Source: Streptomyces echinatus (GTDB lineage Bacteria; Actinomycetota; Actinomycetes; Streptomycetales; Streptomycetaceae). From it: a stretch of DNA of 64,000 nt. Positions 26,919 through 35,600 of the stretch are shown piece after piece; the first letter of the stretch is position 1, and each line of letters opens with the position of its first letter. The stretch lies in contig NZ_JACHJK010000003.1 in NCBI RefSeq assembly GCF_014203595.1, positions 496,001 to 560,000 of the forward strand, written 5' to 3'. The notes under the pieces are model-generated. The model worked only from the letters and a program-made list of their open reading frames with translations, ran no database searches and had not been told where the DNA came from. A program made the translations under genes and the position numbers.

Positions 26919-27168
26919 GGCTGTACCTCAAGTCATATGTCTCGTGAAGGTCTTGGGCCAGGCGATCGCGGCCCGACAAGAACGCTACGCGGACGCACGA
27001 TGCGTCAGCAATGCCGTCCAACTTGCAGAAACAGACATCGGTACGGGCGGGGGTACGGGTGGGGACCGTGCGGGAGCCGCGGTCACGCCGCGTCCGGTCC
27101 CGGCGTCGCCGGGACCGGACCGGTTCTTCCTGAGGCGGCCGAATGAGCGCGCAGCCGACAGGTACGCC

Positions 27169-27645
27169 TCAGGACACCGTCAGCGTGCACTCGTTCTCGG
27201 CCATGGCCCAGCCGGTCCGGTCGGCCACATGAAGGGTGACCGTGGTGGTCTGGGTGTGCGAGCGGGGGTGACCGGAAGGGCGGGGCCCCCTGCTCAGGAC
27301 CTCGCGGGTGGACCACGCGCCCCTGGCGCCGGCCTTCCGCTTCACGTCACCGGTGCCGGCGGCACTGCCCAGACCGTACGGACCCTCGCCGGTGACCTCG
27401 TCCGGACCGTACTCGTCGACGACGCTGACATCGATCCGCGTGGTCACCGTCGCCCCGGGGGCATGTCCGGTGCTTCCCGCGGTGTACTCCACGCGCCAGG
27501 TGTCCGGGTCACACGCGAGCTTGAGCCGCGCCTTGACCGGCCCGGGGGCCGCCGAGGCCGTCCCAGCCGGCACCAAGGCGAAAACGGTCCCGAGAACAAC
27601 GGGTCCCACGCCGAAACCGATCCGACGGAGCGGGGAAAGAGTCAT
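27169..27645 (-). CDS. Small secreted protein, function unknown
   Basis: The 158-residue product has a Sec signal peptide (MTLSPLRRIGFG, hydrophobic VVLGTVFALVPAG, cleavage near ASAAPG). The mature part has two Cys (LKLACDP and AENECTLTV) that could form one disulfide, and is beta-rich. The ATG at 27645 is taken as start; a TTG at 27666 also keeps the frame. No family is recognised. Confidence 0.65.
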   Translation of the reverse strand: MTLSPLRRIGFGVGPVVLGTVFALVPAGTASAAPGPVKARLKLACDPDTWRVEYTAGSTGHAPGATVTTRIDVSVVDEYGPDEVTGEGPYGLGSAAGTGDVKRKAGARGAWSTREVLSRGPRPSGHPRSHTQTTTVTLHVADRTGWAMAENECTLTVS

Positions 27646-27693
27646 GTTCCTCAGCGTATGAAGCAAGATCGTTCACCGGGTACCACCTGACGG

Positions 27694-27972
27694 GTGATAA
27701 ACGGCAACCGCCCACCCGATCGGCTCCGCCGCACCGACGACCACGGCCCCGTGCCCCCTGATCACCGCCGTCGACCGGACCTCCCCCAGTGTCCGCCCTG
27801 TGAACTCCCCCGATGCCCCCGACGCCTTTACAAGCGGCTCTGTGACACGTACGGGCCCGACGTCAACGCCATCCGCACCTGGGCCCGCGCCAACGGGTAC
27901 GACGTGCCGCCGCGCTGCCGTCTCCCCGCAAAGGTCAGGGCGGCCTGGGAGCGGGGGCACCCCGACGGATGA
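27694..27972 (+). CDS. Small protein with an Lsr2-type DNA-binding tail
   Basis: Residues about 52-85 (YGPDVNAIRTWARANGYDV, then PPRCRLPAKVRAAW) match the carboxyl DNA-binding domain of Lsr2, whose signature is IRxWAxxNGxxVxxRGRIPxxVxxAY. Here the AT-hook-like RGR is RCR. The Lsr2 dimerisation domain is absent; the first 50 residues are Pro/Arg rich and look non-native, so this may be a remnant or a short stand-alone version. The GTG start at 27694 has no clear ribosome site. The gene is divergent from the secreted protein. Confidence 0.5.
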   Translation: MINGNRPPDRLRRTDDHGPVPPDHRRRPDLPQCPPCELPRCPRRLYKRLCDTYGPDVNAIRTWARANGYDVPPRCRLPAKVRAAWERGHPDG

Positions 27973-28072
27973 ACGCGCCCCCGGTCGGCCGGTCCGCCGG
28001 TCCGCCGGTCCGCCGCAGCGGCGCGGCTGCGGGAGCGCGCCGGCTCCGTTGCCGATCACCCGACTCGAAATC

Positions 28073-28110
28073 TAGTAGCCATGTACATAGTAGCCATGTA
28101 CTGTATGGCT
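28073..28110. promoter_or_regulatory. Repeated operator-like sequence before the winged-helix gene
   Basis: TAGTAGCCATGTAC occurs at 28073-28086 and 28088-28101, a 15-bp period. The second copy runs into AGCCAT-N7-ATGGCT (28092-28110), an inverted repeat. The AT-rich block stands out from its surroundings and ends 31 bases before the ATG. Confidence 0.5.
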
Positions 28111-28141
28111 TGTGAGCTTCGGAGAACGAGAAGGAGCAGCC

Positions 28142-28588
28142 ATGACCACCACCGCACCCCACGTCAACGGCCGAGTCGTCGCCCTGGCGCACTACGCCTC
28201 GCGCGCGCTCCTGGAGGATGCCCTGACCCGGCACGGGGCCACGTTCAACCAGAGTGTGACGCTCCGCGTCGTCGCGGTCGCGGGCGGAGCCGTCGGCCGC
28301 GACGCGCTCGTCGCGGACGTCATCGGCTCGCTGAAGACCGACGAGTCGGTCGTGCACGGCGTCATCGCGGAGCTGACGGCCGCGAAGCTGCTGGAGGAGG
28401 ACCCGGCGGAAGCGTCCGGGATACGGCTCACGGACGCCGGACGAGCGCTGTACGAAAGCACCGCCACCGAGTCCGCCGAGATCGCGGCCCGGCTGTACGC
28501 CGACATCCCGGCCGAGGACCTGGCGATCGCCGGCCGCGTGCTGACCCTGGTCACGGAACGGGCGAACGCCGAGCTGACCGAGGCATGA
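28142..28588 (+). CDS. MarR-type winged-helix regulator
   Basis: This 148-residue protein has helices and a wing in MarR order: FNQSVTLRVVAVAGG, then SLKTDESVVHGVIAELTAAKLLEE as the recognition region and IRLTDAGRALYE as the wing. ATG follows AAGGAG at 28131-28136. It is closest to the compact actinobacterial MarR-like proteins. The repeats just upstream suggest that it controls itself. Its ligand and other targets are unknown; the next gene, a GNAT enzyme, has its own promoter. Confidence 0.8.
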   Translation: MTTTAPHVNGRVVALAHYASRALLEDALTRHGATFNQSVTLRVVAVAGGAVGRDALVADVIGSLKTDESVVHGVIAELTAAKLLEEDPAEASGIRLTDAGRALYESTATESAEIAARLYADIPAEDLAIAGRVLTLVTERANAELTEA

Positions 28589-28709
28589 GGTGGTGTCACC
28601 GCTTGCCGCCGGTGCGGCGGTGCCGCACCAGCCGTCCTCGGCCCCTCTCCCGGCCCTGAGGGCGCCTCCCGGCGGCAGAAATCGGCGTGATCCCGGCATC
28701 CCGTCCGGG

Positions 28710-28715
28710 TAGAGT
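28710..28715 (+). promoter_or_regulatory. -10 hexamer giving a leaderless GNAT mRNA
   Basis: TAGAGT ends 6 bases before the GTG at 28722, so transcription should begin at or next to the start codon. No ribosome site is present, which agrees. Confidence 0.5.
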
Positions 28716-28721
28716 CGGGCG

Positions 28722-29222
28722 GTGCCCGAGCTGAAGCGGCTGCATGCCAGCCATGCCGAGGCGGTCCTGGCGTTCGAGCTGGCGAACCGCACCTATTTCG
28801 CCGCCTCGGTCCCCGACCGCGGTGAGGAATTCTTCGACCGGTTCACCGACCGGTTCAACGCCCTGCTGGCCGAGCAGAAGGCCGGCGTCTGCGCCTTCTA
28901 CGTACTCGTCGCCGACGACGGCTCGATACTCGGCAGGTTCAACCTGGTCGACATCGAGCACCGCACCGCGCAACTCGGCTACCGGGTCGCGCAGCAGGTC
29001 ACCGGCCGCGGCGTGGCCACCGCCACCGTCCGGGAGCTGTGCCGTCTGGCGGCGGACCGGCACGGACTGCGCACGGTGCGGGCGGCCACCGCCCACGACA
29101 ACGCGGCCTCCCACCGGGTGCTGACCAAGGCCGGATTCGTCCCGATCGGCCCGGCCGACCCCGCCGACCTCGGCGGCAAGCGAGGCACCTGGTACCAGTG
29201 CGACCTCGCGTTCCTGCCGTAG
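28722..29222 (+). CDS. GNAT N-acetyltransferase, RimJ/RimL type
   Basis: This 166-residue protein has the GNAT core: an amino-terminal MPELKRLHASHAEAVL, the acetyl-CoA loop VAQQVTGRGVATATVRELC (Q/RxxGxG/A form QVTGRGVA), and the motif B end NAASHRVLTKAGFVPIG. Proteins of this branch acetylate protein amino termini or small amines. The GTG start is probably leaderless, because a -10 TAGAGT lies just before it. Confidence 0.9.
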   Translation: MPELKRLHASHAEAVLAFELANRTYFAASVPDRGEEFFDRFTDRFNALLAEQKAGVCAFYVLVADDGSILGRFNLVDIEHRTAQLGYRVAQQVTGRGVATATVRELCRLAADRHGLRTVRAATAHDNAASHRVLTKAGFVPIGPADPADLGGKRGTWYQCDLAFLP

Positions 29223-29396
29223 CCCGCCGGGCGTCGCCGTTCGGCCGGCCTTTCCGGCCTCGGCGGCGGCGAGGCCGTGCGGCCGCCGTCCGCCGACGGC
29301 ACGCTTCTCACCGGAACCGCGGCTGTCCGGCCCGGCCGCCGGGACGGTCCGGCACCCCACGTCGGAGCATCCGAAAAGTGGACGGTCCTACCACCT

Positions 29397-29515
29397 GGGG
29401 ATACGCATCCCCCCCGCCTGGCGGGGGTACTCCGGCCACATGCCGGATGGTTGAACCACCATCGTTCCTGGAGGGTGGTGGTCAATGGGACAGTTCCCGG
29501 CTCAGGCCGGAGCCG
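29397..29515. other. Array of six hairpins, possible structured RNA
   Basis: Within the 480-bp gap 29223-29702 six inverted repeats follow each other: GGGGAT-ATCCCC (29397-29412), CCCCCGC-GCGGGGG (29411-29427, sharing two bases with the first), TCCGGC-GCCGGA (29431-29447), TTGAACCACCA-TGGTGGTCAA (29451-29485), GGGA-TCCC (29487-29498) and CGGCTC-GAGCCG (29498-29515). The density far exceeds chance for one short stretch. No RNA family is recognised. It could be a small RNA, a leader of the downstream gene at 29703, or a DNA-level site such as a replication or transfer origin. The rest of the gap holds no convincing gene. Confidence 0.5.
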
Positions 29516-29702
29516 TCCACGACGGAACTCCACTCGCCGTCACCAGCCGCGCGCGGGGGCGCAGCGGGACCGTCAGGTAAAGGGCCGTGTTCCCCAAGGG
29601 GTCGTCCGTACGCCGGGCGCCCTCCGGCGGGGACGCCGAAGTACCTGCCCCAGAGCCTGAACGGGGGCGATGTGCCGTCCCACCGGAGAAGGAGGTCGGA
29701 TC

Positions 29703-30359
29703 GTGAGGGTGCGACTGACGATGCTGTGCGCGACCGCCACGGAAGGCAGCCGGGACCAGGTCTTCGGGGACGGTGCCCTGAGCGAGCACGACCGGCACGA
29801 GCTCGCGGCCGCGCGTGCGGCGCTTCCGCCGTACGCACGGGCCGTGCGGACGCCCTCGGTCCGCTGCGCGCAACTCGCCGAGGCGCTCGCCGTCGAAGCC
29901 ACGCCCGAGAGTGCCTTGCGCGATCTCGACTACGGCGCATGGGACGGCCGCCCGCTCGAAGAGATCGCGGCCGAGGACCCCTACGGCCTGTCCTCCTGGC
30001 TGACCGATCCCGACGCCGCGCCGCACGGGGGCGAGTCCGTCCGCGAGCTCTGCCGTCGGACGGCGACGTGGCTGGACATGCTGCGCGGGGACACGGGCTC
30101 CGTGCTCGCGATCACCGAGTCCACCGTCGTCCGCGCCGCTCTGGTCCATGTCCTGTCCGCACCCGCCCGCGCCTTCTGGCATCTGGACGTGCCGTCCTTC
30201 TCCGCGGTGACGCTGACCATGCGCGACGGCGGCTGGAACGCCCGGTTCGGCCGCCTGGAGGTCCCGCAGCAGCGGCCGCCGGCCGATGGCTCTCCCCATG
30301 TCGCGGTGCTGACGATCCGCTCCACTCGACGCCACATGTGCCTCACCAGCCGACCCTGA
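29703..30359 (+). CDS. Histidine-phosphatase-fold protein lacking catalytic histidines
   Basis: This 218-residue protein follows the phosphoglycerate-mutase-like layout: VRTPSVRCAQLAEAL, LRDLDYGAWDGRPLEEIAAEDP, HGGESVRELCRRTATWLDML. Yet the first catalytic motif RHGE is replaced by MLCATATEG and the second, normally SHGxVIR, is ITESTVVRAALV. Both catalytic histidines are therefore missing. The arginine in VRTPSVRC and the Glu in GGES are kept. It is probably a non-phosphatase relative, perhaps a sugar- or nucleotide-binding protein. GTG at 29703 follows GGAGG at 29691-29695. A hairpin array lies upstream. Confidence 0.8.
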   Translation: MRVRLTMLCATATEGSRDQVFGDGALSEHDRHELAAARAALPPYARAVRTPSVRCAQLAEALAVEATPESALRDLDYGAWDGRPLEEIAAEDPYGLSSWLTDPDAAPHGGESVRELCRRTATWLDMLRGDTGSVLAITESTVVRAALVHVLSAPARAFWHLDVPSFSAVTLTMRDGGWNARFGRLEVPQQRPPADGSPHVAVLTIRSTRRHMCLTSRP

Positions 30360-30570
30360 CCTCGCAAGGCGCTCTCGTCCCGGCCGCGCGCTCACAGCGG
30401 CGAAGTGATCAGCGCCGAGAGAGCCGAACGCACCGATACTGAGGACACGGAATCCACGCCGCCCACCCCGCGCCGGCCGTGTTCGTGCCGGTGCCGGGCG
30501 GTGCCCAGCGGCGCAGCCGCCCCCGGCGTGGTACGAATCGGACCAGGGTCCGACAGAGGCTGGAGCGCAC

Positions 30571-31224
30571 GTGATCCGGGTACTGGTGGTCGACGACGAA
30601 GCCCTGATCCGAACGGGCTTCGGGCGTATCCTCGACGCCGCCGACGGGATCGAGGTCGTCGGGGCGGTGTCCGGCGGTGAGGCCCTTCGGACGGTGCGCG
30701 AGACGCACCCCGACGTCGTTCTGCTGGACATCCGCATGCCGGACGTCGACGGGCTCACCGTACTGGGCGAGATCCGCCGGCTGCCGGAGCCTCCCGTGGT
30801 GGCCATGCTGACCACGTTCGACATGGACGACTACGTGGAGACGGCACTGCGCTCAGGCGCCGCCGGCTTCCTCCTCAAGGACACGGATCCCGAGGCGCTG
30901 CCGCTGGCGGTGCAGAGCCTCGCCCACGGCGGCACGGTGCTGTCGCCCAAGGTCACACGCACGGTGGTGGACGGCTACCTGAGCGCGGGACCGCAGGAGC
31001 GCCGGCCGAAGTCGCTGGAAAGGCTGACCGACCGCGAGCGTGAGGTCCTCGTCCTCGTCGCCGAGGGCCTGTCGAACGCCGATATCGCGACCCGGATGCA
31101 CCTGAGCACCGGCACGGTGAAGGACCACGTCAGCGCGATCCTCACCAAGCTGGAGGTGAGCGGCCGGGTCCAGGCCGCCCTCTTCGCCCAGCGGGCCGGA
31201 CTCCTCGCGGAGGGAACAGGATGA
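30571..31224 (+). CDS. NarL/LuxR-type response regulator
   Basis: This 217-residue regulator has acidic DD at 8-9, phosphoacceptor Asp53 in VLLDIRMPD, Thr in MLTTFD, and Lys in FLLKDTD. The carboxyl LuxR helix-turn-helix is LTDREREVLVLVAEGLSNADI followed by STGTVKDHVSAIL. GTG is the start. It overlaps the kinase that follows by four bases (ATGA), so the two are a coupled pair. Targets are unknown; the secreted glucanase gene 1.5 kb downstream on the same strand is one candidate. Confidence 0.93.
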   Translation: MIRVLVVDDEALIRTGFGRILDAADGIEVVGAVSGGEALRTVRETHPDVVLLDIRMPDVDGLTVLGEIRRLPEPPVVAMLTTFDMDDYVETALRSGAAGFLLKDTDPEALPLAVQSLAHGGTVLSPKVTRTVVDGYLSAGPQERRPKSLERLTDREREVLVLVAEGLSNADIATRMHLSTGTVKDHVSAILTKLEVSGRVQAALFAQRAGLLAEGTG

Positions 31225-32318
31225 ACCGCCCGTCCCCGCTGCTCCTGGACGGCGTGGCGGTGGCCATGGCCCTCCTCGACGTGTGGGCTCACTGGGACAT
31301 CAACGAGCCGTTGCGGATGGCCTGTGGCCTGGGCGCCGCCCTCGCCCTGCTGCTGCGCCGGCGCCACCCGCTGCTGACCTTCTTCCTCACGCTCCCGTCC
31401 GTGCTGCTGTCCGACGCGGTCTTCGCCTGCCTGGCCGCGCTGTACACGCTCGCTTCCCTGGGCCGCCCCCGGACGCTGCTGGTCGTGGGTGCCCTGGCCT
31501 TCGCCTTCAGTGACATCACGGCGCTGCCGTCGGCGAACCTGGACCTGACGCGTAAGTCGGCGCTCATCGCGTTCGGCTACAGCGCCGCCACGGCCGCCGC
31601 CGCCGTCTTCCTCGGGCAGCTCGTGCAGACCCGCCGCGACCTGTCACTGAGACTGGCCGAGATCTCCGAGGCGCGTGACCACCAGCAGCTGCTGACCGCC
31701 CAGGCCGCCCTGGCCAAGGAACGCGCGCAGCTCGCGCGGGAGATGCACGACGTCGTCTCCCACCAGGTCAGCCTGATCGCCGTGCGTGCCGGAGCCTTGC
31801 AGGTGGGCACGGGCGACCCGGACACCAAGGAGGCCGCGGCCACGATCCGCCGGCTGAGCGTGCAGACGCTGGACGAGCTGCGCCACATGGTCGGGGTGCT
31901 GCGCGCCTCCGGTGGGAACCCCACGGACCTGACGCCGCAGCCCGCGCTCACCGACATCCAGCGGCTGGCCGACAACTGCGGCATCGAGACCGAGCTGAGG
32001 ATGGCCCTGCCCGAGGGACTCCCCCCCACCGTCCAGCGCGCGGTCTACCGCACCGTCCAGGAGGCGCTGACCAACACCCGCAAGCACGCTCCCGGGGCCA
32101 CCGCGCGCATCGACCTGTTCCAGACCAACGGTTCCGTGCACGTCAGGGTCACCAACACCGCACCGACCCAGCCGCCCCTCCCGCTGCCCGGTGCGCACCA
32201 CGGTCTGATCGGTCTCCGCCAGCGCGCCGAGCTCCTCGGCGGAACGATGACCTCCGGACCGACCGGCGACGGCGGCTACGAAGTCCGCGTGGTGCTGCCG
32301 GCCGAAGCGGCGGGGTGA
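31221..32318 (+). CDS. Membrane sensor histidine kinase, HisKA_3 family
   Basis: This 365-residue kinase has four or five membrane helices in its first about 130 residues with very short loops, a linker helix, the phosphoacceptor His176 in AREMHDVVSHQVSLI, and a HATPase domain (AVYRTVQEALTNTRKHAPG, HHGLIGLRQRAELLGGT). The small extracytoplasmic part suggests that it senses a membrane or intramembrane signal. It is the partner of the regulator just upstream. Confidence 0.93.
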   Translation: MNRPSPLLLDGVAVAMALLDVWAHWDINEPLRMACGLGAALALLLRRRHPLLTFFLTLPSVLLSDAVFACLAALYTLASLGRPRTLLVVGALAFAFSDITALPSANLDLTRKSALIAFGYSAATAAAAVFLGQLVQTRRDLSLRLAEISEARDHQQLLTAQAALAKERAQLAREMHDVVSHQVSLIAVRAGALQVGTGDPDTKEAAATIRRLSVQTLDELRHMVGVLRASGGNPTDLTPQPALTDIQRLADNCGIETELRMALPEGLPPTVQRAVYRTVQEALTNTRKHAPGATARIDLFQTNGSVHVRVTNTAPTQPPLPLPGAHHGLIGLRQRAELLGGTMTSGPTGDGGYEVRVVLPAEAAG

Positions 32319-32321
32319 GGC

Positions 32322-32337
32322 CGGCGGGGATCCGCCG
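32322..32337 (+). terminator. Hairpin after the two-component pair
   Basis: CGGCGG-GGAT-CCGCCG begins 4 bases after the kinase stop. There is no T-tract. Confidence 0.5.
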
Positions 32338-32544
32338 ACTGCAAGTCATCGCGTCACGATGCATGCGAACGCAAAAAGCTAGCCGAATGACGCAATTTCT
32401 CGATCTCCTTGTAGGGCACGGAATCCGGCGTGACCTGAGCCGGTTCACGGACGGGCGACGCTTCCGCCTCCTCTCGCGGCGGTGACACAGGGGTACCGGG
32501 CGAAACTTCTCCCGTCGCGACCGTGGACGTACGCGCGAGTGGTC

Positions 32545-32569
32545 TGCAATATTTCGATGAACTAATGCA
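32545..32569. promoter_or_regulatory. AT-rich imperfect palindrome upstream of the glucanase
   Basis: TGCAATA (32545-32551) and TAATGCA (32563-32569) flank TTTCGATGAAC, a 25-bp nearly symmetric site that is clearly AT-rich in a GC-rich genome. It lies 126 bases before the glucanase ATG within the 376-bp gap 32319-32694. A related string CGCAATTTCTCGAT occurs near 32389. Both could bind a sugar-responsive regulator. Confidence 0.35.
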
Positions 32570-32694
32570 AGAAGCTGCGCAGAGTTGATTCCTGTGCCCG
32601 CCGGCCTGACGCACCGCGCCACCGCTCCGCCCCGAAACGAGCCGCCCTCGCGTGCCGCAGCGGTACGTGAGCCCGCCGCAGGGAGTGACCCCGC

Positions 32695-35600
32695 ATGACC
32701 CGATACAAACCCAGCTCGTGGAGAGTGCGCACAGCCACCGCCGCACTGACCTCCACCCTCATGGTTCTGGGGCTGCCCGCCCTCGACGCACACGCGGCCG
32801 GCGGCCCGGATGCCGCCGCCGGTGCGACGGCCCGGGCCGGCAGCGCCCTCGGCACGCACCCGGCCGCCAACGTCGACGACGGCGATGCCGGCACCTACTG
32901 GCAGGCCGGGACGAAGTCGGCCCAGTGGGTGCAGACCGACCTCGGGCGCTCCCGGCGCGTCCGGCAGGTCGTGCTGCGTCTGCCCGCCCACTGGGGGACC
33001 CGCAGGCAGACCCTCGCCCTCCAGGGCAGCGCCGACGGCAAGAGCTTCGCGACCCTCACGTCCTCGGCGACGTACGACTTCGGCCCCGGCAACGGCAACA
33101 CGGTGAAGATCTCCTTCCCCGCCACCCTCGCCCGCTACGTACGGGCCGACTTCAGCGGCAACTCGGTCGGCGGCACCGCGCAGCTCGCCGAGATGCAGGT
33201 GCTCACGACGGACGCCTCGTCGCCGAACCTCGCCCTGGGAAAGCCCTTCACCGAGAGCGGGCACGCCGACGTGTACGGCGCCGCCAACGCCGGTGACGGC
33301 AACCGCTCGACGTACTGGGAGAGCAAGAACAACGCCTTCCCGCAATGGGTGCAGGTCGATCTCGGCTCCTCGGTCAAGGTCGACCAGGTGACACTGCGGC
33401 TGCCGAGCGGATGGCCGAGCCGCAGTCAGACACTCAAGATCCAGGGTTCGACCGACGACCGGAACTTCACCGACCTGACCGCGTCGAAGCCGTACACCTT
33501 CGACAGCGGTGACGACCAGTCGACGACCATCGGCTTCGACACCACCACGACGCGGTACGTGCGTGTGCTCTTCACCGCCAACACGGGCTGGCCCGCCGGA
33601 CAGGTGTCCGAGCTGGAGGTGTACGGACCGGCGACCGGCGACACCCAGGCCCCCACCGCGCCGTCGAACCTCGGCTACACCGAACCCGGCACCGGGCAGA
33701 TCAAGCTCACCTGGAGCGCGGCCGCCGACGACACGGGCGTCACCGGTTACGACATCTATGCCAACGGCGAACTCCGGGCGAGTGTGGCCGGGAACGTGCT
33801 GACGTACACCGACACCCAGCCCGCCGGCAGCGACATCACCTACTTCGTCCGTGCGAAGGACGCGGCGGGCAACGTCTCCTCCGACAGCAACAGCGTCACC
33901 CGCAAGGGGTCCGGCGGCGACACCCAGGCCCCCACCGCACCCGGCGCCCTCGACTACACGCAGTCCGGCGGCGACGTGTCGCTCACGTGGCAGGCGTCGA
34001 GCGACAACGTCAAGGTCACGGGCTACGACGTCTACGCCGACAACCGGCTCGTGAAGTCCGTCGCGGGGGACGTCACGACGTACACCGACAGCCCACCGGC
34101 GACCTCCACCGTCACCTACTACGTGAGGGCCAGGGACGCGGCCGGCAACATATCCGCGCCGAGCAACAGCGTCACCCGGCCCGGGTCGTCCGGCGGCAAC
34201 CTCGCCCAGGGCAAGCCCATCGAGGCGTCGTCGGACGTCTTCACCTACCTCGCCGCCAACGCCAACGACGGCCTCACCAGCACCTACTGGGAGAGCGCGG
34301 GCGGTGCCTACCCCGCCACCCTCACCACCAGGCTGGGCGCCAACGCCGACCTCAGCAGAATCGTCGTCAAGCTCAGCCCGGACACGGCCTGGTCCACGCG
34401 CACCCAGAACATCCAGGTCCTCGGCCGCGACCAGGACGCGACCACCTTCACGACCCTGGCGGCGGCGAAGGACTACACCTTCTCCCCCGGCACCGGCAAC
34501 ACGGTGACCATCCCGGTCTCCGGCTCGGCCGCCGACATCCAGCTGAAGTTCACCGCGAACTCCGGCGCACCCGGCGCGCAGGTCGCCGAGTTCCAGGTGA
34601 TCGGGACGCCGTCCGCCAACCCGGACCTCAAGGTCACCGGCATCACCAGCACGCCGGCCGCCCCGGTCGAGTCGGACGCCGTGAGCCTCACGGCGACCGT
34701 CATCAACAGCGGCAGCAAAGCGGCGAAGGCCACCGACCTGAACTTCACGCTCGGCGGCACGAAGGTCGCCACCACGGACGTCCCGGCCCTCGCGGCCGGT
34801 GAGTCAAGGACCGTCACGGCGGGCATCGGGGCCCGGGACGCGGGCAGCTACTCCGTCGGCGCCCAGGTGGACCCGTCCGACAAGGTGATCGAACAGGACG
34901 AGGCGAACAACGCCTTCACCCGGTCCGACGCCCTCGTCGTCAAGCCCGTGTCCAGCTCCGACCTGCTCGCCGCGCCGGTCTCCTGGACCCCGTCCAGCGC
35001 CTCGGCCGGCGACGAGGTCAAGTTCACCGTCGCGATCAGGAACCAGGGCACGACGGACTCGGCTTCCGGCACCCACAACGTGACCCTCGCGATCCTGGAC
35101 GCCAAGGGCGCCACCGTGAAGACCCTCAGCGGGTCCTACGACGGCACCATCGCGGCGGGGCGGACGACCGCACCGGTCGCCCTCGGTTCCTGGACGGCCG
35201 GCAACGGCAAGTACACCGTCAGGACGGTCATCGCCGACGACGCCAACGAACTGCCGGTCAAGCGGGCCAACAACACCACGGTCCAGCCACTGTTCGTCGG
35301 CCGCGGAGCGGACATGCCGTACGACAGGTACGAGGCCGAGGACGGCACGCTCGGGGGCGGCGCCAAGATCGTCGGTCCGAACCGTACCGTCGGCGACCTC
35401 GCCGGCGAGGCGAGCGGCCGCAAGGCCGTGACCCTCACGGGCACCGGCCAGTACGTCGAGTGGACCACCCGCGCGGCGACCAACACCCTGGTCACCCGCT
35501 TCTCGGTCCCGGACGGCACCACCACGACGCTCGACGTCTACGTGGACGGTCAGTTCCTCAAGGCGATCGATCTCACCTCGAAGTACGCCTGGCTCTACGG

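Noticed and set aside
29397..29515. Hairpin array as a Streptomyces telomere or cobalamin riboswitch
   Set aside because: The loops are not the short GCA-type loops of known telomeric palindromes, and no B12-box-like sequence is present.
29223..29660. Plus-strand open frame from 29277
   Set aside because: It crosses the hairpin array, is Arg/Pro-rich without pattern and has no ribosome site.
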